This document shows, piece after piece, positions 9,179 through 17,972 of a DNA stretch of 64,000 bases (its first letter is position 1; every line of letters starts with the position of its first letter). The notes beneath the pieces were generated by a model. The model saw nothing but the letters and a program-made list of their open reading frames with translations, was not told the DNA's origin and ran no database searches. The translations under genes were made by a program, and so were the position numbers. The stretch is from the NCBI RefSeq assembly GCF_029024945.1, contig NZ_CP118976.1, positions 1,922,001-1,986,000 on the forward strand. Reading direction: 5' to 3'. The DNA is from Staphylococcus succinus. GTDB lineage: Bacteria; Bacillota; Bacilli; Staphylococcales; Staphylococcaceae.

Positions 9179-9279
9179 AAAAAAAACGCCGTGTCTGATT
9201 ACACGGCGCTAAACAAAGGGGATGGGAGAAATTTTTTCACTTCAAACAAAGGGGTATGTTTGTTATGTGATTAATTTCA
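9179..9279 (-). ncRNA. rsaE: Regulatory sRNA RsaE (RoxS)
   Basis: About 100 nt, recognised from memory of the S. aureus sequence. It has an AT-rich 5' part starting near 9278, two copies of CCCCTTTGTTT (minus strand of 9244-9254 and 9211-9221), a CTCCCATCCCC stretch between them, and an 8-bp GC-rich terminator stem (9187-9194 with 9201-9208) ending in eight T. In staphylococci and bacilli this RNA uses its C-rich loops to bind ribosome binding sites of central-metabolism, arginine-catabolism and opp mRNAs. It lies between pepF and the NAD(P)-binding gene, consistent with its S. aureus position beside pepF. Confidence 0.92.
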
Positions 9280-9286
9280 TGTTTAT

Positions 9287-9315
9287 AATATAACACGCTC
9301 ATATGCCCCTTTCAA
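9287..9315 (-). promoter_or_regulatory. Promoter of rsaE
   Basis: Minus strand TTGAAA (9310-9315), 17 bp, TATATT (9287-9292), placing the start near 9279. This agrees with the expected RsaE 5' end. Confidence 0.7.
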
Positions 9316-9338
9316 CCTTTAAGTTCAAATAAATATGC

Positions 9339-9349
9339 TTTGTCACAAA
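9339..9349. promoter_or_regulatory. Possible SrrA/ResD-type site upstream of rsaE
   Basis: An 11-bp palindrome TTTGTCACAAA lies about 24 bp upstream of the rsaE -35 box. RsaE/RoxS is known to be activated by SrrAB/ResDE; the TTGTGACAAA-like core fits that, but the assignment is by position and similarity only. Confidence 0.45.
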
Positions 9350-9359
9350 CTTGTCATAT

Positions 9360-9373
9360 TGTAAACGAATACA
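9360..9373. promoter_or_regulatory. cre-like sequence between pepF and rsaE
   Basis: TGTAAACGAATACA fits the loose CcpA consensus WTGNAANCGNWNNCW. It lies just past the pepF stop codon and 45 bp upstream of the rsaE -35, so any effect would be on rsaE. One match in AT-rich DNA is weak evidence. Confidence 0.3.
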
Positions 9374-9379
9374 TCAATG

Positions 9380-11188
9380 CTAAGCTTTCATAAGCTTTTC
9401 AAAAGCGTCTAATTTTTGCTCAAATACCTGACAAGCTTGCTCAATTGGTTCAGGTGTCGTCATATCTACGCCCGCATTTTTAAGTATTTCTATAGGATAA
9501 TTAGAGCTACCTTTTTTCAAGAATTCATTAATATATCTTTCCACAGCAGGTTGGCCTTCTGTTAAGATTTGTTGACTTAAACTTTGTGCAGCACTATATC
9601 CAGTTGCATATTGATACACATAATAATTCATATAGAAATGAGGGATTCTTGACCACTCTTTACTAATATCTTCATCTGTTTCTACTGAATCACCAAAATA
9701 TTTTCTATTTAATTCAGCATATTCTTCATTCATGCGGTTCGCAGTAAGTGGCTCCCCTGCTTCCTCAATTTGATGAATCTTGTGTTCAAATTCTGCAAAC
9801 ATTGTTTGTCTAAATAATGTTGCACGGAAACGTTCTAGCTCTTGGTTAAGTAATAATAATCTACGATCATCGTCCAAGTGTTTATCCATGTAATCACTTA
9901 GTAACGCTTCATTGCACGTAGAAGCTACTTCTGCTACAAAGATTGTATAGTCGCTTGAGTTTGGTGGCTGATTTTGACGACTAAAATAGCTATGCGCTGA
10001 ATGACCAAATTCATGTACTAATGTATATAAATCTGATACTGTATTCGACCAGTTCAATAATATAAATGGATTTGTTAAATGTGCGCCTGAAGAATATCCT
10101 CCTGAGCGTTTACCTTTATTTTCATAAACATCAACCCAGCGATTATTCAGTCCTTCATCAACAACCTTCATGTATTCTTCTCCCATTGGCTGTAGTGCTT
10201 TGACCATCCAATCTTTAGCTTCTTCATATGGCATTTCAAATTTCACATCTTTAACTAAAGGTGTATACAAGTCATACATCTTCATGTCCTCTAAGCCTAA
10301 TAATTCTTTACGCAATTCAGTATAACGATGTAATAAAGGTAAATAGTCATGAACTGTTTTCACTAAATTATCATATACTGCTTCTGGAATATGATTTCTA
10401 CTTAATGCAGCTTCTCTCGCAGTATTATAATTATGTGATTTGGCATTAAATACATTCTTTTTAACTTCTCCTGCTAAAGTAGCACTTAATGTATTATTGT
10501 ACGCACCATAAGCTTTATATAAATTTTCAAAAGCTGATTTTCTTAAAATACGATCGTCAGATTCTAAACATTTAATAAATGTCCCTTGTGTCAGCGTATG
10601 ATGGTTTCCATCTTTATCTATCGCATCTTCGAATTCTAAGTCAGCATTACTAAACATGCCATATACATTATCTGCTGTTGATAGTGCATCTTGTGCTTCT
10701 GTTAATAATTTTTCTTTATCCGCACTTAGTACATGTGGACGCTTCTCATTAATTAATTTTAAATCGAATGCATAACGTTTCAAATCATCGTTAGTTTCAA
10801 TAAATTGTTGGATTGTACTTTCTTCAATTTGTAAAATTTCTGGTACTAAAAAGCTCCAACCTGAACTAAATTTAATAATAAGCTGATGTGCACGTGATTC
10901 ATAGCCCGTATATTTATCATTAGCTGTATCTTGATCTTGTTTTAAGTGTGCATACACATAGACTTTTTCTAATTTTGAACCTAATTCATCTTCTAAAGCT
11001 AATGCATTATATAATGTTTGTGCATCATCACCTAAATGACCTTGAAACTGTTGCTCTTGTCCTAATTCATTTTCTACTTCTTTAAAAGCAGCTTCAAAAG
11101 CTTCATCACTTTCAAATATAGTAGTTAAATCCCATGTATATTCTGGATATTTACGTTCTTGTTCTTCTCTTGTTAATTGTTGACTCAT
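9380..11188 (-). CDS. pepF: Oligoendopeptidase F
   Basis: 602 aa, normal for the family. The M3 metallopeptidase zinc motif HEFGHS is near residue 390, with the downstream Glu in the AEVASTCNE segment. It is a cytoplasmic enzyme that cuts short peptides (about 7-17 residues) into smaller ones. The context (coiA upstream, Opp importer 4 kb away) fits use of imported peptides. The start has an AGGAGG ribosome binding site 10 nt upstream. No clear terminator hairpin is seen between it and rsaE, so read-through toward rsaE is possible. Confidence 0.95.
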   Translation of the reverse strand: MSQQLTREEQERKYPEYTWDLTTIFESDEAFEAAFKEVENELGQEQQFQGHLGDDAQTLYNALALEDELGSKLEKVYVYAHLKQDQDTANDKYTGYESRAHQLIIKFSSGWSFLVPEILQIEESTIQQFIETNDDLKRYAFDLKLINEKRPHVLSADKEKLLTEAQDALSTADNVYGMFSNADLEFEDAIDKDGNHHTLTQGTFIKCLESDDRILRKSAFENLYKAYGAYNNTLSATLAGEVKKNVFNAKSHNYNTAREAALSRNHIPEAVYDNLVKTVHDYLPLLHRYTELRKELLGLEDMKMYDLYTPLVKDVKFEMPYEEAKDWMVKALQPMGEEYMKVVDEGLNNRWVDVYENKGKRSGGYSSGAHLTNPFILLNWSNTVSDLYTLVHEFGHSAHSYFSRQNQPPNSSDYTIFVAEVASTCNEALLSDYMDKHLDDDRRLLLLNQELERFRATLFRQTMFAEFEHKIHQIEEAGEPLTANRMNEEYAELNRKYFGDSVETDEDISKEWSRIPHFYMNYYVYQYATGYSAAQSLSQQILTEGQPAVERYINEFLKKGSSNYPIEILKNAGVDMTTPEPIEQACQVFEQKLDAFEKLMKA

Positions 11189-11236
11189 AATAATTAGTAA
11201 ACCTCCTAATAAATTCCTTAAGATAATTTTCTCACG

Positions 11237-12232
11237 TCACAGTAAATTTTGCACGCTATTCACTTCAGTAGCAACATACAATTGTTGAAATTGTCTTACA
11301 ACTTTTCGAACGATTTTTTCTTTATCTATATTGTCCATATAAAATGGATTAAACTCTATTAAACCTAAAAAGAGTCGCGCTTTATAGTCCTTGTTGTGTA
11401 ACATGAAAAGCAATTGTAATTGCCAATAGATAGGATGAGATTTGATATATAATTGTTCGGGGAAAATCAGTCCCAAATGATTACATACCCATGTTTCCGT
11501 TATACGTAAATTATACATAACGCTTAAGGATGGTTCCAATACAGTGCGTTTAAGTCGGCACTGTTTAATATAACGGCTGACGGCTGTTGGTTTAAGTTTG
11601 AATAATAGATTATTGTCTTCATCTGCTGGTTTAAGTATTAAAGCCCCTATCGAGACTTTGTTTCTTTTAGCAAAATAGAGTTGACCGCCTAAAAATTGTA
11701 ATGCGCTATATTGATACAGTTGCTGTGTTTCCTCGTCCCAAGCAAATAATCTACGCTCATCATTATTAATAAATGTTCGCTCATAATTACTTAGTTTTAG
11801 TGTTTGCAATATTTCATTGTAATTAGGGTTTTTGATAATCCAAATCACACTATAACCTAAAGCTAATAATGATTTAGTTCTTTTTTGAATTTGAAAAATC
11901 GGTATTTGAGAAAATTGAATTTCTATTACATTCGTATGATTAATAATTAAATCTGGATATTGATAACTTTGAGGTACATAAGGTTCCAGTGCAACATCAA
12001 TAGCATGATACTCGAACCATTGCGCAAGTAAATATTTAAGTTGATAATGTTCAAAGGTTTCTCCTTTATGACAATAATAATCACTTTTATTTTTATGTGC
12101 AAAATGTGCTCTCTTAATACCACCATTTTTGAAGATAACACTTCTATTACAATGAGGGCACATATAATTCAGCCCTTTTACTGCTTGATTAGCTAGAACA
12201 ATTGAGTTGGTTTCGCTTTTAGCACGTAACAT
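11237..12232 (-). CDS. coiA: Competence protein CoiA
   Basis: 331 aa. An N-terminal CxxC (residues 25-28, YMCPHCNR) and KRAHFAHK form a zinc-finger-like element. It is followed by a PD-(D/E)xK-like nuclease core (YPDLIINHTNVIEIQFSQI). CoiA is needed for processing or recombination of incoming DNA in transformable Gram-positives. In staphylococci competence depends on SigH, so expression is probably conditional. The end is 49 nt before the pepF start, so the two may share a transcript. Confidence 0.88.
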   Translation of the reverse strand: MLRAKSETNSIVLANQAVKGLNYMCPHCNRSVIFKNGGIKRAHFAHKNKSDYYCHKGETFEHYQLKYLLAQWFEYHAIDVALEPYVPQSYQYPDLIINHTNVIEIQFSQIPIFQIQKRTKSLLALGYSVIWIIKNPNYNEILQTLKLSNYERTFINNDERRLFAWDEETQQLYQYSALQFLGGQLYFAKRNKVSIGALILKPADEDNNLLFKLKPTAVSRYIKQCRLKRTVLEPSLSVMYNLRITETWVCNHLGLIFPEQLYIKSHPIYWQLQLLFMLHNKDYKARLFLGLIEFNPFYMDNIDKEKIVRKVVRQFQQLYVATEVNSVQNLL

Positions 12233-12365
12233 TGATACATCACCCCATACTATTACACGTTTAAGCCCATATGATTACTTTTCTATATTCATATCTTTCA
12301 GCTTAAATTCTGTTTTGACTCATAATTTCATTATATTTCTAAAATCTTTGCTAATTGATTGTATA

Positions 12366-12403
12366 CAAAAAAGACCAATTAGATTTTGAAATCTAATTGG
12401 TCT
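12366..12403 (-). terminator. mecA terminator
   Basis: Perfect 14-bp stem (12372-12385 with 12390-12403), 4-nt loop, and TTTTTTG following on the minus strand. It separates mecA from coiA. Confidence 0.85.
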
Positions 12404-12478
12404 CTATAAAAATATTGCTTTATAACCCGAATGCTTTATCATCACTTATATTTATCTTCAATCATTTACTCAATTTAA

Positions 12479-13195
12479 TTATTCTGTGGTACTTGGAAAA
12501 TAACGACGTACTTGTGATGCTACATTATGGCTCATAATAATTTTAGCATAGTCGTTTAAATATACTTCTGATTTGTCAGTAGGATATGCGAACTCAAGTA
12601 ATTGACTATAGCTATCATTAATTGCTTCTTGATCTACGGATTCATCAAAGTGAATAGCATAATAATAAATATTATTAAGACTATATAATAAATCTTCAAA
12701 TTCATCAGTTTTTTGATTGTTGTGATGTGCATAATCAATAACTTCTTCTAAATCATTGAATTTAACAATAACTGTGCGCGTATTTTGTTGCTTACGTTCG
12801 TTATGCTCTTGTTGTTGTGCATTCTCTTTTTGCTGTTGGCGTTGTTCAAATAAATCTTCTAAACTATCTTCTTGATCAAAAGTTTGTGACAACAAATCAT
12901 TGACTTGATAATCAAGTTGTTCATTATCGTCATCTGACATATTAATAAGATCTTCGTTTTTAGATTTAGATATCGTTACTTCCACGCCTTTTTCAAACGC
13001 ATGCACTTGAATCCAAAGTGGTCCTTCAACAACAAAATCTTCTTCTTCGTTGATTTCTTCCATCATATTCCAAAAGAATTCTTCCCCACGTTTACGATTT
13101 GTCCACAAATCTTCACGTTTAAATCCTCTAGCCTCAATATCACTATATGTTATAAATAATTTAACAGTAGTATCGTCAACACGCTCTATTCTCAT
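12479..13195 (-). CDS. mecA: ClpC adaptor MecA
   Basis: 238 aa. An N-terminal substrate-binding domain begins MRIERVDDTTVKLFITY. A long acidic, Q-rich linker covers residues about 85-140, and the C-terminal ClpC-binding domain follows (VIVKFNDLEEVIDYAHH). It is an adaptor that delivers unfolded or regulatory proteins to ClpCP. It is not the methicillin-resistance gene of the same symbol. It is monocistronic with its own terminator, between spx and coiA. Confidence 0.93.
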   Translation of the reverse strand: MRIERVDDTTVKLFITYSDIEARGFKREDLWTNRKRGEEFFWNMMEEINEEEDFVVEGPLWIQVHAFEKGVEVTISKSKNEDLINMSDDDNEQLDYQVNDLLSQTFDQEDSLEDLFEQRQQQKENAQQQEHNERKQQNTRTVIVKFNDLEEVIDYAHHNNQKTDEFEDLLYSLNNIYYYAIHFDESVDQEAINDSYSQLLEFAYPTDKSEVYLNDYAKIIMSHNVASQVRRYFPSTTE

Positions 13196-13535
13196 ATCAT
13201 CTCACTCCTTACAGTCGATGAATAGTAATCATTATTGTATTAGAATATAGTAAAAATTACAATTCATTTGTTTGATTAAATTTTACCATTTCCTATTCGG
13301 TCTCTTATATTAACATATCCCCTTGCATAAACCAAAAAAACAGCACTTTATATTTGAGTGCTGTTGCGATTTTGTCATTCTTGTTCACATCAATCCAGCT
13401 CGTTTAATGTATACTTGAATAATTAAAGCCCTCGTTTTTGAAATATACGGAGGATGCTGCATCTTTGTTTAAAATAACAAAACCACAAAGCAACATGAAT
13501 AAATGTCACTTTATGGCTAGTATTTATTATTTATT
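13196..13535. other. Intergenic region mecA-spx
   Basis: It holds the mecA upstream region and the spx terminator at 13333-13366. Nothing else could be supported; a 30-codon frame at 13404-13496 lacks a ribosome binding site. Confidence 0.6.
13333..13366 (-). terminator. spx terminator
   Basis: 9-bp stem AACAGCACT/AGTGCTGTT (13339-13347 with 13357-13365), 9-nt loop, followed by seven T on the minus strand. It lies about 170 nt past the spx stop, leaving a long 3' UTR. Confidence 0.75.
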
Positions 13536-13931
13536 TTAATCAACCATACGTTGCGCTTCTTGTAATTGGAATGTACGCACTTTTCTTGGTAAGAAACGTC
13601 TAATTTCATCTTCATTGTAGCCTACTTGCAAACGCTTGTCGTCTAAAATGATTGGACGACGTAACAAACCAGGATTATCTTGAATAATTGAATATAAATC
13701 TTGAAGTGGTAATGCATCGATGTCTACATTTAACTTTTGATAAGTTTTAGAACGTGTAGAGATGATCTCATCTGTTCCGTCTTCAGTCATTTTTAAAATT
13801 TGTTTGATTTCGTCAATTGTTAAGTGTTCTGAAAAAATGTTACGCTCCGTATACGGAATGTCATGTTCTTGTAACCATGCTTTCGCTTTACGGCAAGATG
13901 TGCAACTTGGTGAAGTAAATAGTGTTACCAT
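13536..13931 (-). CDS. spx: Transcriptional regulator Spx
   Basis: 131 aa from the ATG at 13929-13931 (MVTLFTSPSCTSCRKAK), the standard Spx length; the 8-codon upstream extension is not in the family. The ArsC-like fold carries the redox switch C10-x-x-C13, and the RPII segment is conserved. Spx binds the RNA polymerase alpha C-terminal domain and turns on thiol-stress genes. Its stability is set by SpxH and ClpXP. Upstream sequence holds a sigma-A-type -10 (TATAAT at 13999-14004) and a sigma-B-like element at 14039-14064. Confidence 0.96.
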   Translation of the reverse strand: MVTLFTSPSCTSCRKAKAWLQEHDIPYTERNIFSEHLTIDEIKQILKMTEDGTDEIISTRSKTYQKLNVDIDALPLQDLYSIIQDNPGLLRRPIILDDKRLQVGYNEDEIRRFLPRKVRTFQLQEAQRMVD

Positions 13932-14038
13932 ACATCTCACTCTCCTATTTTTCATGAATATAATTCATTAGATTTCATTATTTATATGATTAAGAAATAT
14001 TATAGTAATATTCCGCTTCCTAACCTTACAATCATAGT

Positions 14039-14064
14039 ATACCCTTTCAACATTAAAATTAAAT
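14039..14064 (-). promoter_or_regulatory. Sigma-B-like promoter upstream of spx
   Basis: On the minus strand ATTTAA (14059-14064), 14 bp, GGGTAT (14039-14044), close to the sigma-B pattern GTTTAA-N12-15-GGGWAT. It would give a leader of about 100 nt. Confidence 0.45.
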
Positions 14065-14159
14065 GAGAATTTCTTAATTTTTTTCAAAATGTTTAAAATA
14101 ATAACTTTTCTCAATAATTATTGACTGAACTCTTAGGTATGCCTATTAGTTTAACATAA

Positions 14160-14188
14160 CTTACAAATGAATGAAATACTGTTATAAT
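14160..14188 (+). promoter_or_regulatory. Promoter of trpS
   Basis: Perfect TATAAT at 14183-14188, with CTTACA 17 bp upstream (14160-14165). The predicted leader is only about 43 nt. Confidence 0.6.
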
Positions 14189-14236
14189 GTAGGTAATATG
14201 TAAAAATTTAAATTTTAGAAAGTAGGCATCCCAAAA

Positions 14237-15226
14237 ATGGAAACATTATTTTCAGGTATCCAGCCTAGTGGTATACCCACACTCGGTAATTATATCGGTG
14301 CATTAAAACAATTTGGAGAAGTCCAAGATGATTACAATTGTTTCTTCTGCATCGTGGACCAACATGCAATTACGGTTCCACAAGATCGTTTGAAATTAAG
14401 AAAACAAACGAGACAACTCGCAGCTATTTATTTAGCTTCTGGTATTGATCCAGAAAAATCAACACTCTTTATCCAATCAGAAGTACCAGCACATATTCAA
14501 GCAAGTTGGATGCTGACAACCATATCTTCTATTGGTGAATTAGAGCGCATGACACAATTTAAAGATAAATCTTTAAAACAAACTGAAGGTGTGCCTGCCG
14601 GTCTCTTAACTTATCCACCATTAATGGCTGCCGATATTGTAATCTACAATACTAATATCGTACCTGTAGGCGATGATCAAAAACAACATATGGAATTAAC
14701 ACGAAACTTAGTAGATCGATTTAATAGTCGCTACAATGACATTTTGGTTAAACCTGAAATTCGCATGCCAAAAGTAGGTGGGCGTGTCATGAGTTTACAA
14801 GATCCAACTAAAAAGATGAGTAAAAGTGATGATAATCAAAAAAACTTCATCTCTTTATTAGATGATCCAAATACTGCTGCTAAAAAAATTAAAAGTGCAG
14901 TTACAGATTCAGATGGCATAATTAAATTTGATAGAGAACACAAACCAGGTATTTCTAACTTATTATCTATTTATTCAAGTCTTACTGATGAATCATTAGC
15001 TGCACTTGAACTCAAATACCAGGATTCAAATTATGGTGTCTTTAAAACAGATTTAGCTGACATAGTAAAAACATTCTTAACTGAATTCCAAGAAAAGTAC
15101 AATCACTACTATAATTCAGAGGAATTGGATACCATTTTAGATGAAGGTAGAGATAAAGCTCAAAAAGTTTCATTCAAAACCTTGAAAAAAATGGAAAAAG
15201 CGATGGGCCTAGGTCGTAAAAGATAA
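14237..15226 (+). CDS. trpS: Tryptophanyl-tRNA synthetase
   Basis: 329 aa class I aminoacyl-tRNA synthetase. The HIGH-equivalent is PTLGNYIGA (residues about 14-22) and the KMSKS loop is at about residue 195 (TKKMSKSDD). It charges tRNA-Trp in the cytoplasm. It is monocistronic, with its own promoter and terminator, and divergent from spx. The short leader excludes a T-box antiterminator. Confidence 0.97.
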   Translation: METLFSGIQPSGIPTLGNYIGALKQFGEVQDDYNCFFCIVDQHAITVPQDRLKLRKQTRQLAAIYLASGIDPEKSTLFIQSEVPAHIQASWMLTTISSIGELERMTQFKDKSLKQTEGVPAGLLTYPPLMAADIVIYNTNIVPVGDDQKQHMELTRNLVDRFNSRYNDILVKPEIRMPKVGGRVMSLQDPTKKMSKSDDNQKNFISLLDDPNTAAKKIKSAVTDSDGIIKFDREHKPGISNLLSIYSSLTDESLAALELKYQDSNYGVFKTDLADIVKTFLTEFQEKYNHYYNSEELDTILDEGRDKAQKVSFKTLKKMEKAMGLGRKR

Positions 15227-15234
15227 AATCCCTA

Positions 15235-15268
15235 ACACAGTCTAATATGATTAGGCTGTGTTTTTTTA
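15235..15268 (+). terminator. trpS terminator
   Basis: 12-bp stem with one wobble pair (15235-15246 with 15250-15261), 3-nt loop and a run of T from 15261. It starts 8 nt after the trpS stop. Confidence 0.85.
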
Positions 15269-15280
15269 TATATCGAGATA

Positions 15281-15322
15281 ACAAAAAGACCACCTCAACT
15301 AAAAATGAGATGGTCTTTTTCT
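15281..15322. terminator. Terminator of the opp operon
   Basis: 15-bp stem (15283-15297 with 15306-15320) carrying one C:A mismatch on plus that becomes G:U on minus, so it is better on the minus strand, downstream of oppA. Flanking A/T runs may allow weak plus-strand activity. Confidence 0.7.
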
Positions 15323-15354
15323 TATGGCATAATATTGATCGGTATATTGGTATA

Positions 15355-17007
15355 TTATTTTTTATTGTTACCTGTGTCTCTATCAATATCTTTGTCGATG
15401 CGTACCTCTTTCAACGAAGTATCGCCACCGATTTGATGATAATATAAACCTTTAACTTGAGGATTAGTTAAATGCGCTTCCCCTTTTTGATAAATTGGTG
15501 CAACCGGTGCTTCTTGTAACATAATTTCTTCGGCTTTTTTCATTGCCGCTTGACGTTCATCTGGCTTTTGTAATAATTTGCCATTCGCGTCCTTGATGAG
15601 TTTATCGTACTCTTTGTTACCCCATCCTGTGTTATTAGACGCATTACCTGTCGTCATAATACTTAAGAACGTTAATGGATCTGGATAATCTGGACCCCAA
15701 CCAGAAAGCGAAGCCTCAAACGTTTCTGAGTGTTCTTGGTTTACCCTTTGTTTAAATGGTAGTTGCTTAATCTTCATCGTAACACCAGGTAAATTTTTCT
15801 CAACTTGGGCCTTGATGTACTCTGCCGAAATTTTCTTCTCAGCTGTGTCTTCTGTATTCATCGTGAACGTTAGATTTTTAATACCTAATTCTTTTTTCGC
15901 TTTGTCATAATGCTTTTTCGCTGACTTTGGATTATATGATAATGGCGATTGAATCGATTCTGTGAAATCCTTACCGTCAGGCGATTTTGCAGTATACTTA
16001 GATGTGAAACCATCTGTCGCTGATGAACCGTCGTTCTTAACAGCATTCACATATCCTTCTTTATCAATGGCTTGAGAAATTGCAAGTCGCAAGTCCTTAT
16101 TCTTAAATTCAGGAACATTGTCTCTATTTAATTTAATATAAAATGTACTTGCTAACAGTCGTTTTTTCAGGCCAGGATTGCCTTCATACTTGTCCACTTG
16201 ATCAGCAGTAATAAGCGTATCATCAACTGACCCTGTATCATACAATGAAGCACCCGCTTGTTGATCTTTCAACACTTTATAATTCACTCGATCTAAATGT
16301 ACCTTTTTCTTATCCCAGTAGTCTTTGTTTTTCACAAGTTGAATTTTATCTTCAACTTTCCAGTCCTCTACTTTGAATGGTCCGTTATAGATTGACTTTT
16401 CAGCTGTTGTCCCATATTGTTCTCCATATTTGTTCACTACTTTTTCATTTTGTGGCATAAATGTCGCAAACGCTAACAATTCACTAATATAAGGAATTGG
16501 TTTATTTAATTCTACTTTTAATGTATGGTCATTCACAGCTTTAACGCCTAATTCATCTATATCTTTTTTACCTGTATTAATCGCTTCAGCATTTTTCAAA
16601 TCATACATTATATATGCATACTCTGATGCTGTTTTAGGATTGACGACGCGTTTCCAAGCATATTCAAAGTTTTGTGCTGTTACTGGATCACCGTTCGACC
16701 ATTTGGCATCTTTACGTAGCTTGATTGTTAACGTCTTACCACCATTACTCTTTTTAGGCATGTATTTCGCTACACCTGGTTGCGCTTTATCATTTTTATC
16801 TAATGTATATAATCCTTCATATATTTGGTTAAATACGTCAAATGATACTGTGTCTGTTACAAGTGCTGTATCTAATGATGATATATCCTGTGGTAATACC
16901 TTTCTAAATACTTGCCCTTTATCTGAATATACGCCTTCAGCACTACTACAACCTGCTAACACAACAGATAACGCTATAAGTATGGTAAATATTTTAAATT
17001 TTTTCAT
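15355..17007 (-). CDS. oppA: Oligopeptide-binding lipoprotein OppA
   Basis: 550 aa. It has a signal peptide with lipobox LAGC and the lipidated Cys at position 20, then an SBP_bac_5 domain (for example LTIKLRKDAKWSNGDPVTA and GWGPDYPDP). It captures peptides outside the membrane for the OppBCDF importer. It is last in the operon oppBCDFA, matching the S. aureus Opp3 order. Its ribosome binding site region (AAAGGGGGAT) is nearly complementary to the C-rich motifs of RsaE. Confidence 0.93.
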   Translation of the reverse strand: MKKFKIFTILIALSVVLAGCSSAEGVYSDKGQVFRKVLPQDISSLDTALVTDTVSFDVFNQIYEGLYTLDKNDKAQPGVAKYMPKKSNGGKTLTIKLRKDAKWSNGDPVTAQNFEYAWKRVVNPKTASEYAYIMYDLKNAEAINTGKKDIDELGVKAVNDHTLKVELNKPIPYISELLAFATFMPQNEKVVNKYGEQYGTTAEKSIYNGPFKVEDWKVEDKIQLVKNKDYWDKKKVHLDRVNYKVLKDQQAGASLYDTGSVDDTLITADQVDKYEGNPGLKKRLLASTFYIKLNRDNVPEFKNKDLRLAISQAIDKEGYVNAVKNDGSSATDGFTSKYTAKSPDGKDFTESIQSPLSYNPKSAKKHYDKAKKELGIKNLTFTMNTEDTAEKKISAEYIKAQVEKNLPGVTMKIKQLPFKQRVNQEHSETFEASLSGWGPDYPDPLTFLSIMTTGNASNNTGWGNKEYDKLIKDANGKLLQKPDERQAAMKKAEEIMLQEAPVAPIYQKGEAHLTNPQVKGLYYHQIGGDTSLKEVRIDKDIDRDTGNNKK

Positions 17008-17027
17008 CGAAATCCCCCTTTCCCCTG

Positions 17028-17972
17028 TTATACAGATGCTTTTTGTATTTGTGATTTTAACGTCTCAGCTTCTTCATCTGTTGTAAATACATAATGACTT
17101 GGACGTACTTCATGCAATACTCTTTGGTCATTTTTAGATGTATCTTCTTTAAAAACCGTTCTTTTACGTATTCTTTCACTTTCTGGATCTGGCTGTGGTA
17201 CAGCAGAAAGAAGTGATTGTGTATATGGATGTAATGGGTGATTATAAATTTCATCCGCACTGCCTAATTCGACGATTTTACCAAAGTGCATGACTGCAAT
17301 TCTGTCAGAAATGTATTTCACCATAGAAAGGTCATGGGCGATAAATAGGAATGTAATTCCTCGTTCTCTTTGTAGTTTCAACAACAAGTTGACAACTTGC
17401 GCTTGGATTGAAACATCTAGTGCTGAAATAGGTTCATCCGCAATAATAAACTCAGGTTCCACTGCTAAAGCTCTAGCAATACCGATACGTTGTCTTTGTC
17501 CACCTGAAAACTCATGTGGATAGCGGTTTGCGTGCTCTTTACTCAATCCTACTGTTTCTAATAAATCATATACACGTTTTTTACGATCTTTCACACCAGC
17601 AGCAAGTTTATGAATATCAATGCCTTCTGCCACAATATCCATAACTTTCAACCTTGGGTTTAAAGAGGCGTATGGATCTTGAAAAATCATTTGTATTTTT
17701 TTATTAAATTTTAATGAGTCTTTACGATTTTTAATCTTTTGTATATCTACACCTTCATACAAGATTTCACCATCTGTAATATCATTTAATTTAATAATTG
17801 CTTTACCAGTTGTAGATTTACCACATCCTGATTCCCCTACTAATCCAAATGTTTCTCCTTTAAATACATCAAAAGAGATGTTTTCAATTGCTCTTACTTC
17901 ATTATGTTTACCTTTATTAAAATATTGTTTTAAATTTTTCACTTGTAGTAACACTTCTTTATTATTGTCCAT
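17028..17972 (-). CDS. oppF: Oligopeptide ABC transporter ATPase OppF
   Basis: About 314 aa from ATG 17970-17972; the preceding in-frame TTG is less likely. Walker A GESGCGKST is near residue 47, signature FSGGQRQRIGIARAL, and Walker B FIIADEPISALD. The C-terminal oligo_HPY region (HPLHPYTQSLLSAVPQPDP) marks it as a peptide/nickel-type ATPase. It overlaps the oppD stop by 11 bp, so translation is probably coupled. Confidence 0.93.
   Translation of the reverse strand: MDNNKEVLLQVKNLKQYFNKGKHNEVRAIENISFDVFKGETFGLVGESGCGKSTTGKAIIKLNDITDGEILYEGVDIQKIKNRKDSLKFNKKIQMIFQDPYASLNPRLKVMDIVAEGIDIHKLAAGVKDRKKRVYDLLETVGLSKEHANRYPHEFSGGQRQRIGIARALAVEPEFIIADEPISALDVSIQAQVVNLLLKLQRERGITFLFIAHDLSMVKYISDRIAVMHFGKIVELGSADEIYNHPLHPYTQSLLSAVPQPDPESERIRKRTVFKEDTSKNDQRVLHEVRPSHYVFTTDEEAETLKSQIQKASV

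Larger units (their letters stand above)
13932..14236. other. Divergent promoter region spx/trpS
   Basis: It contains the spx promoters on the minus strand and the trpS promoter on the plus strand. No T-box, riboswitch or small gene was seen. Confidence 0.6.

Noticed and set aside
13404..13496. 30-codon minus-strand frame downstream of spx
   Set aside because: No ribosome binding site, and it lies between the spx stop and the spx terminator, consistent with 3' UTR.
13932..14236. Search for a T-box or riboswitch before trpS
   Set aside because: Promoter position leaves a leader of about 43 nt, with no T-box sequence.
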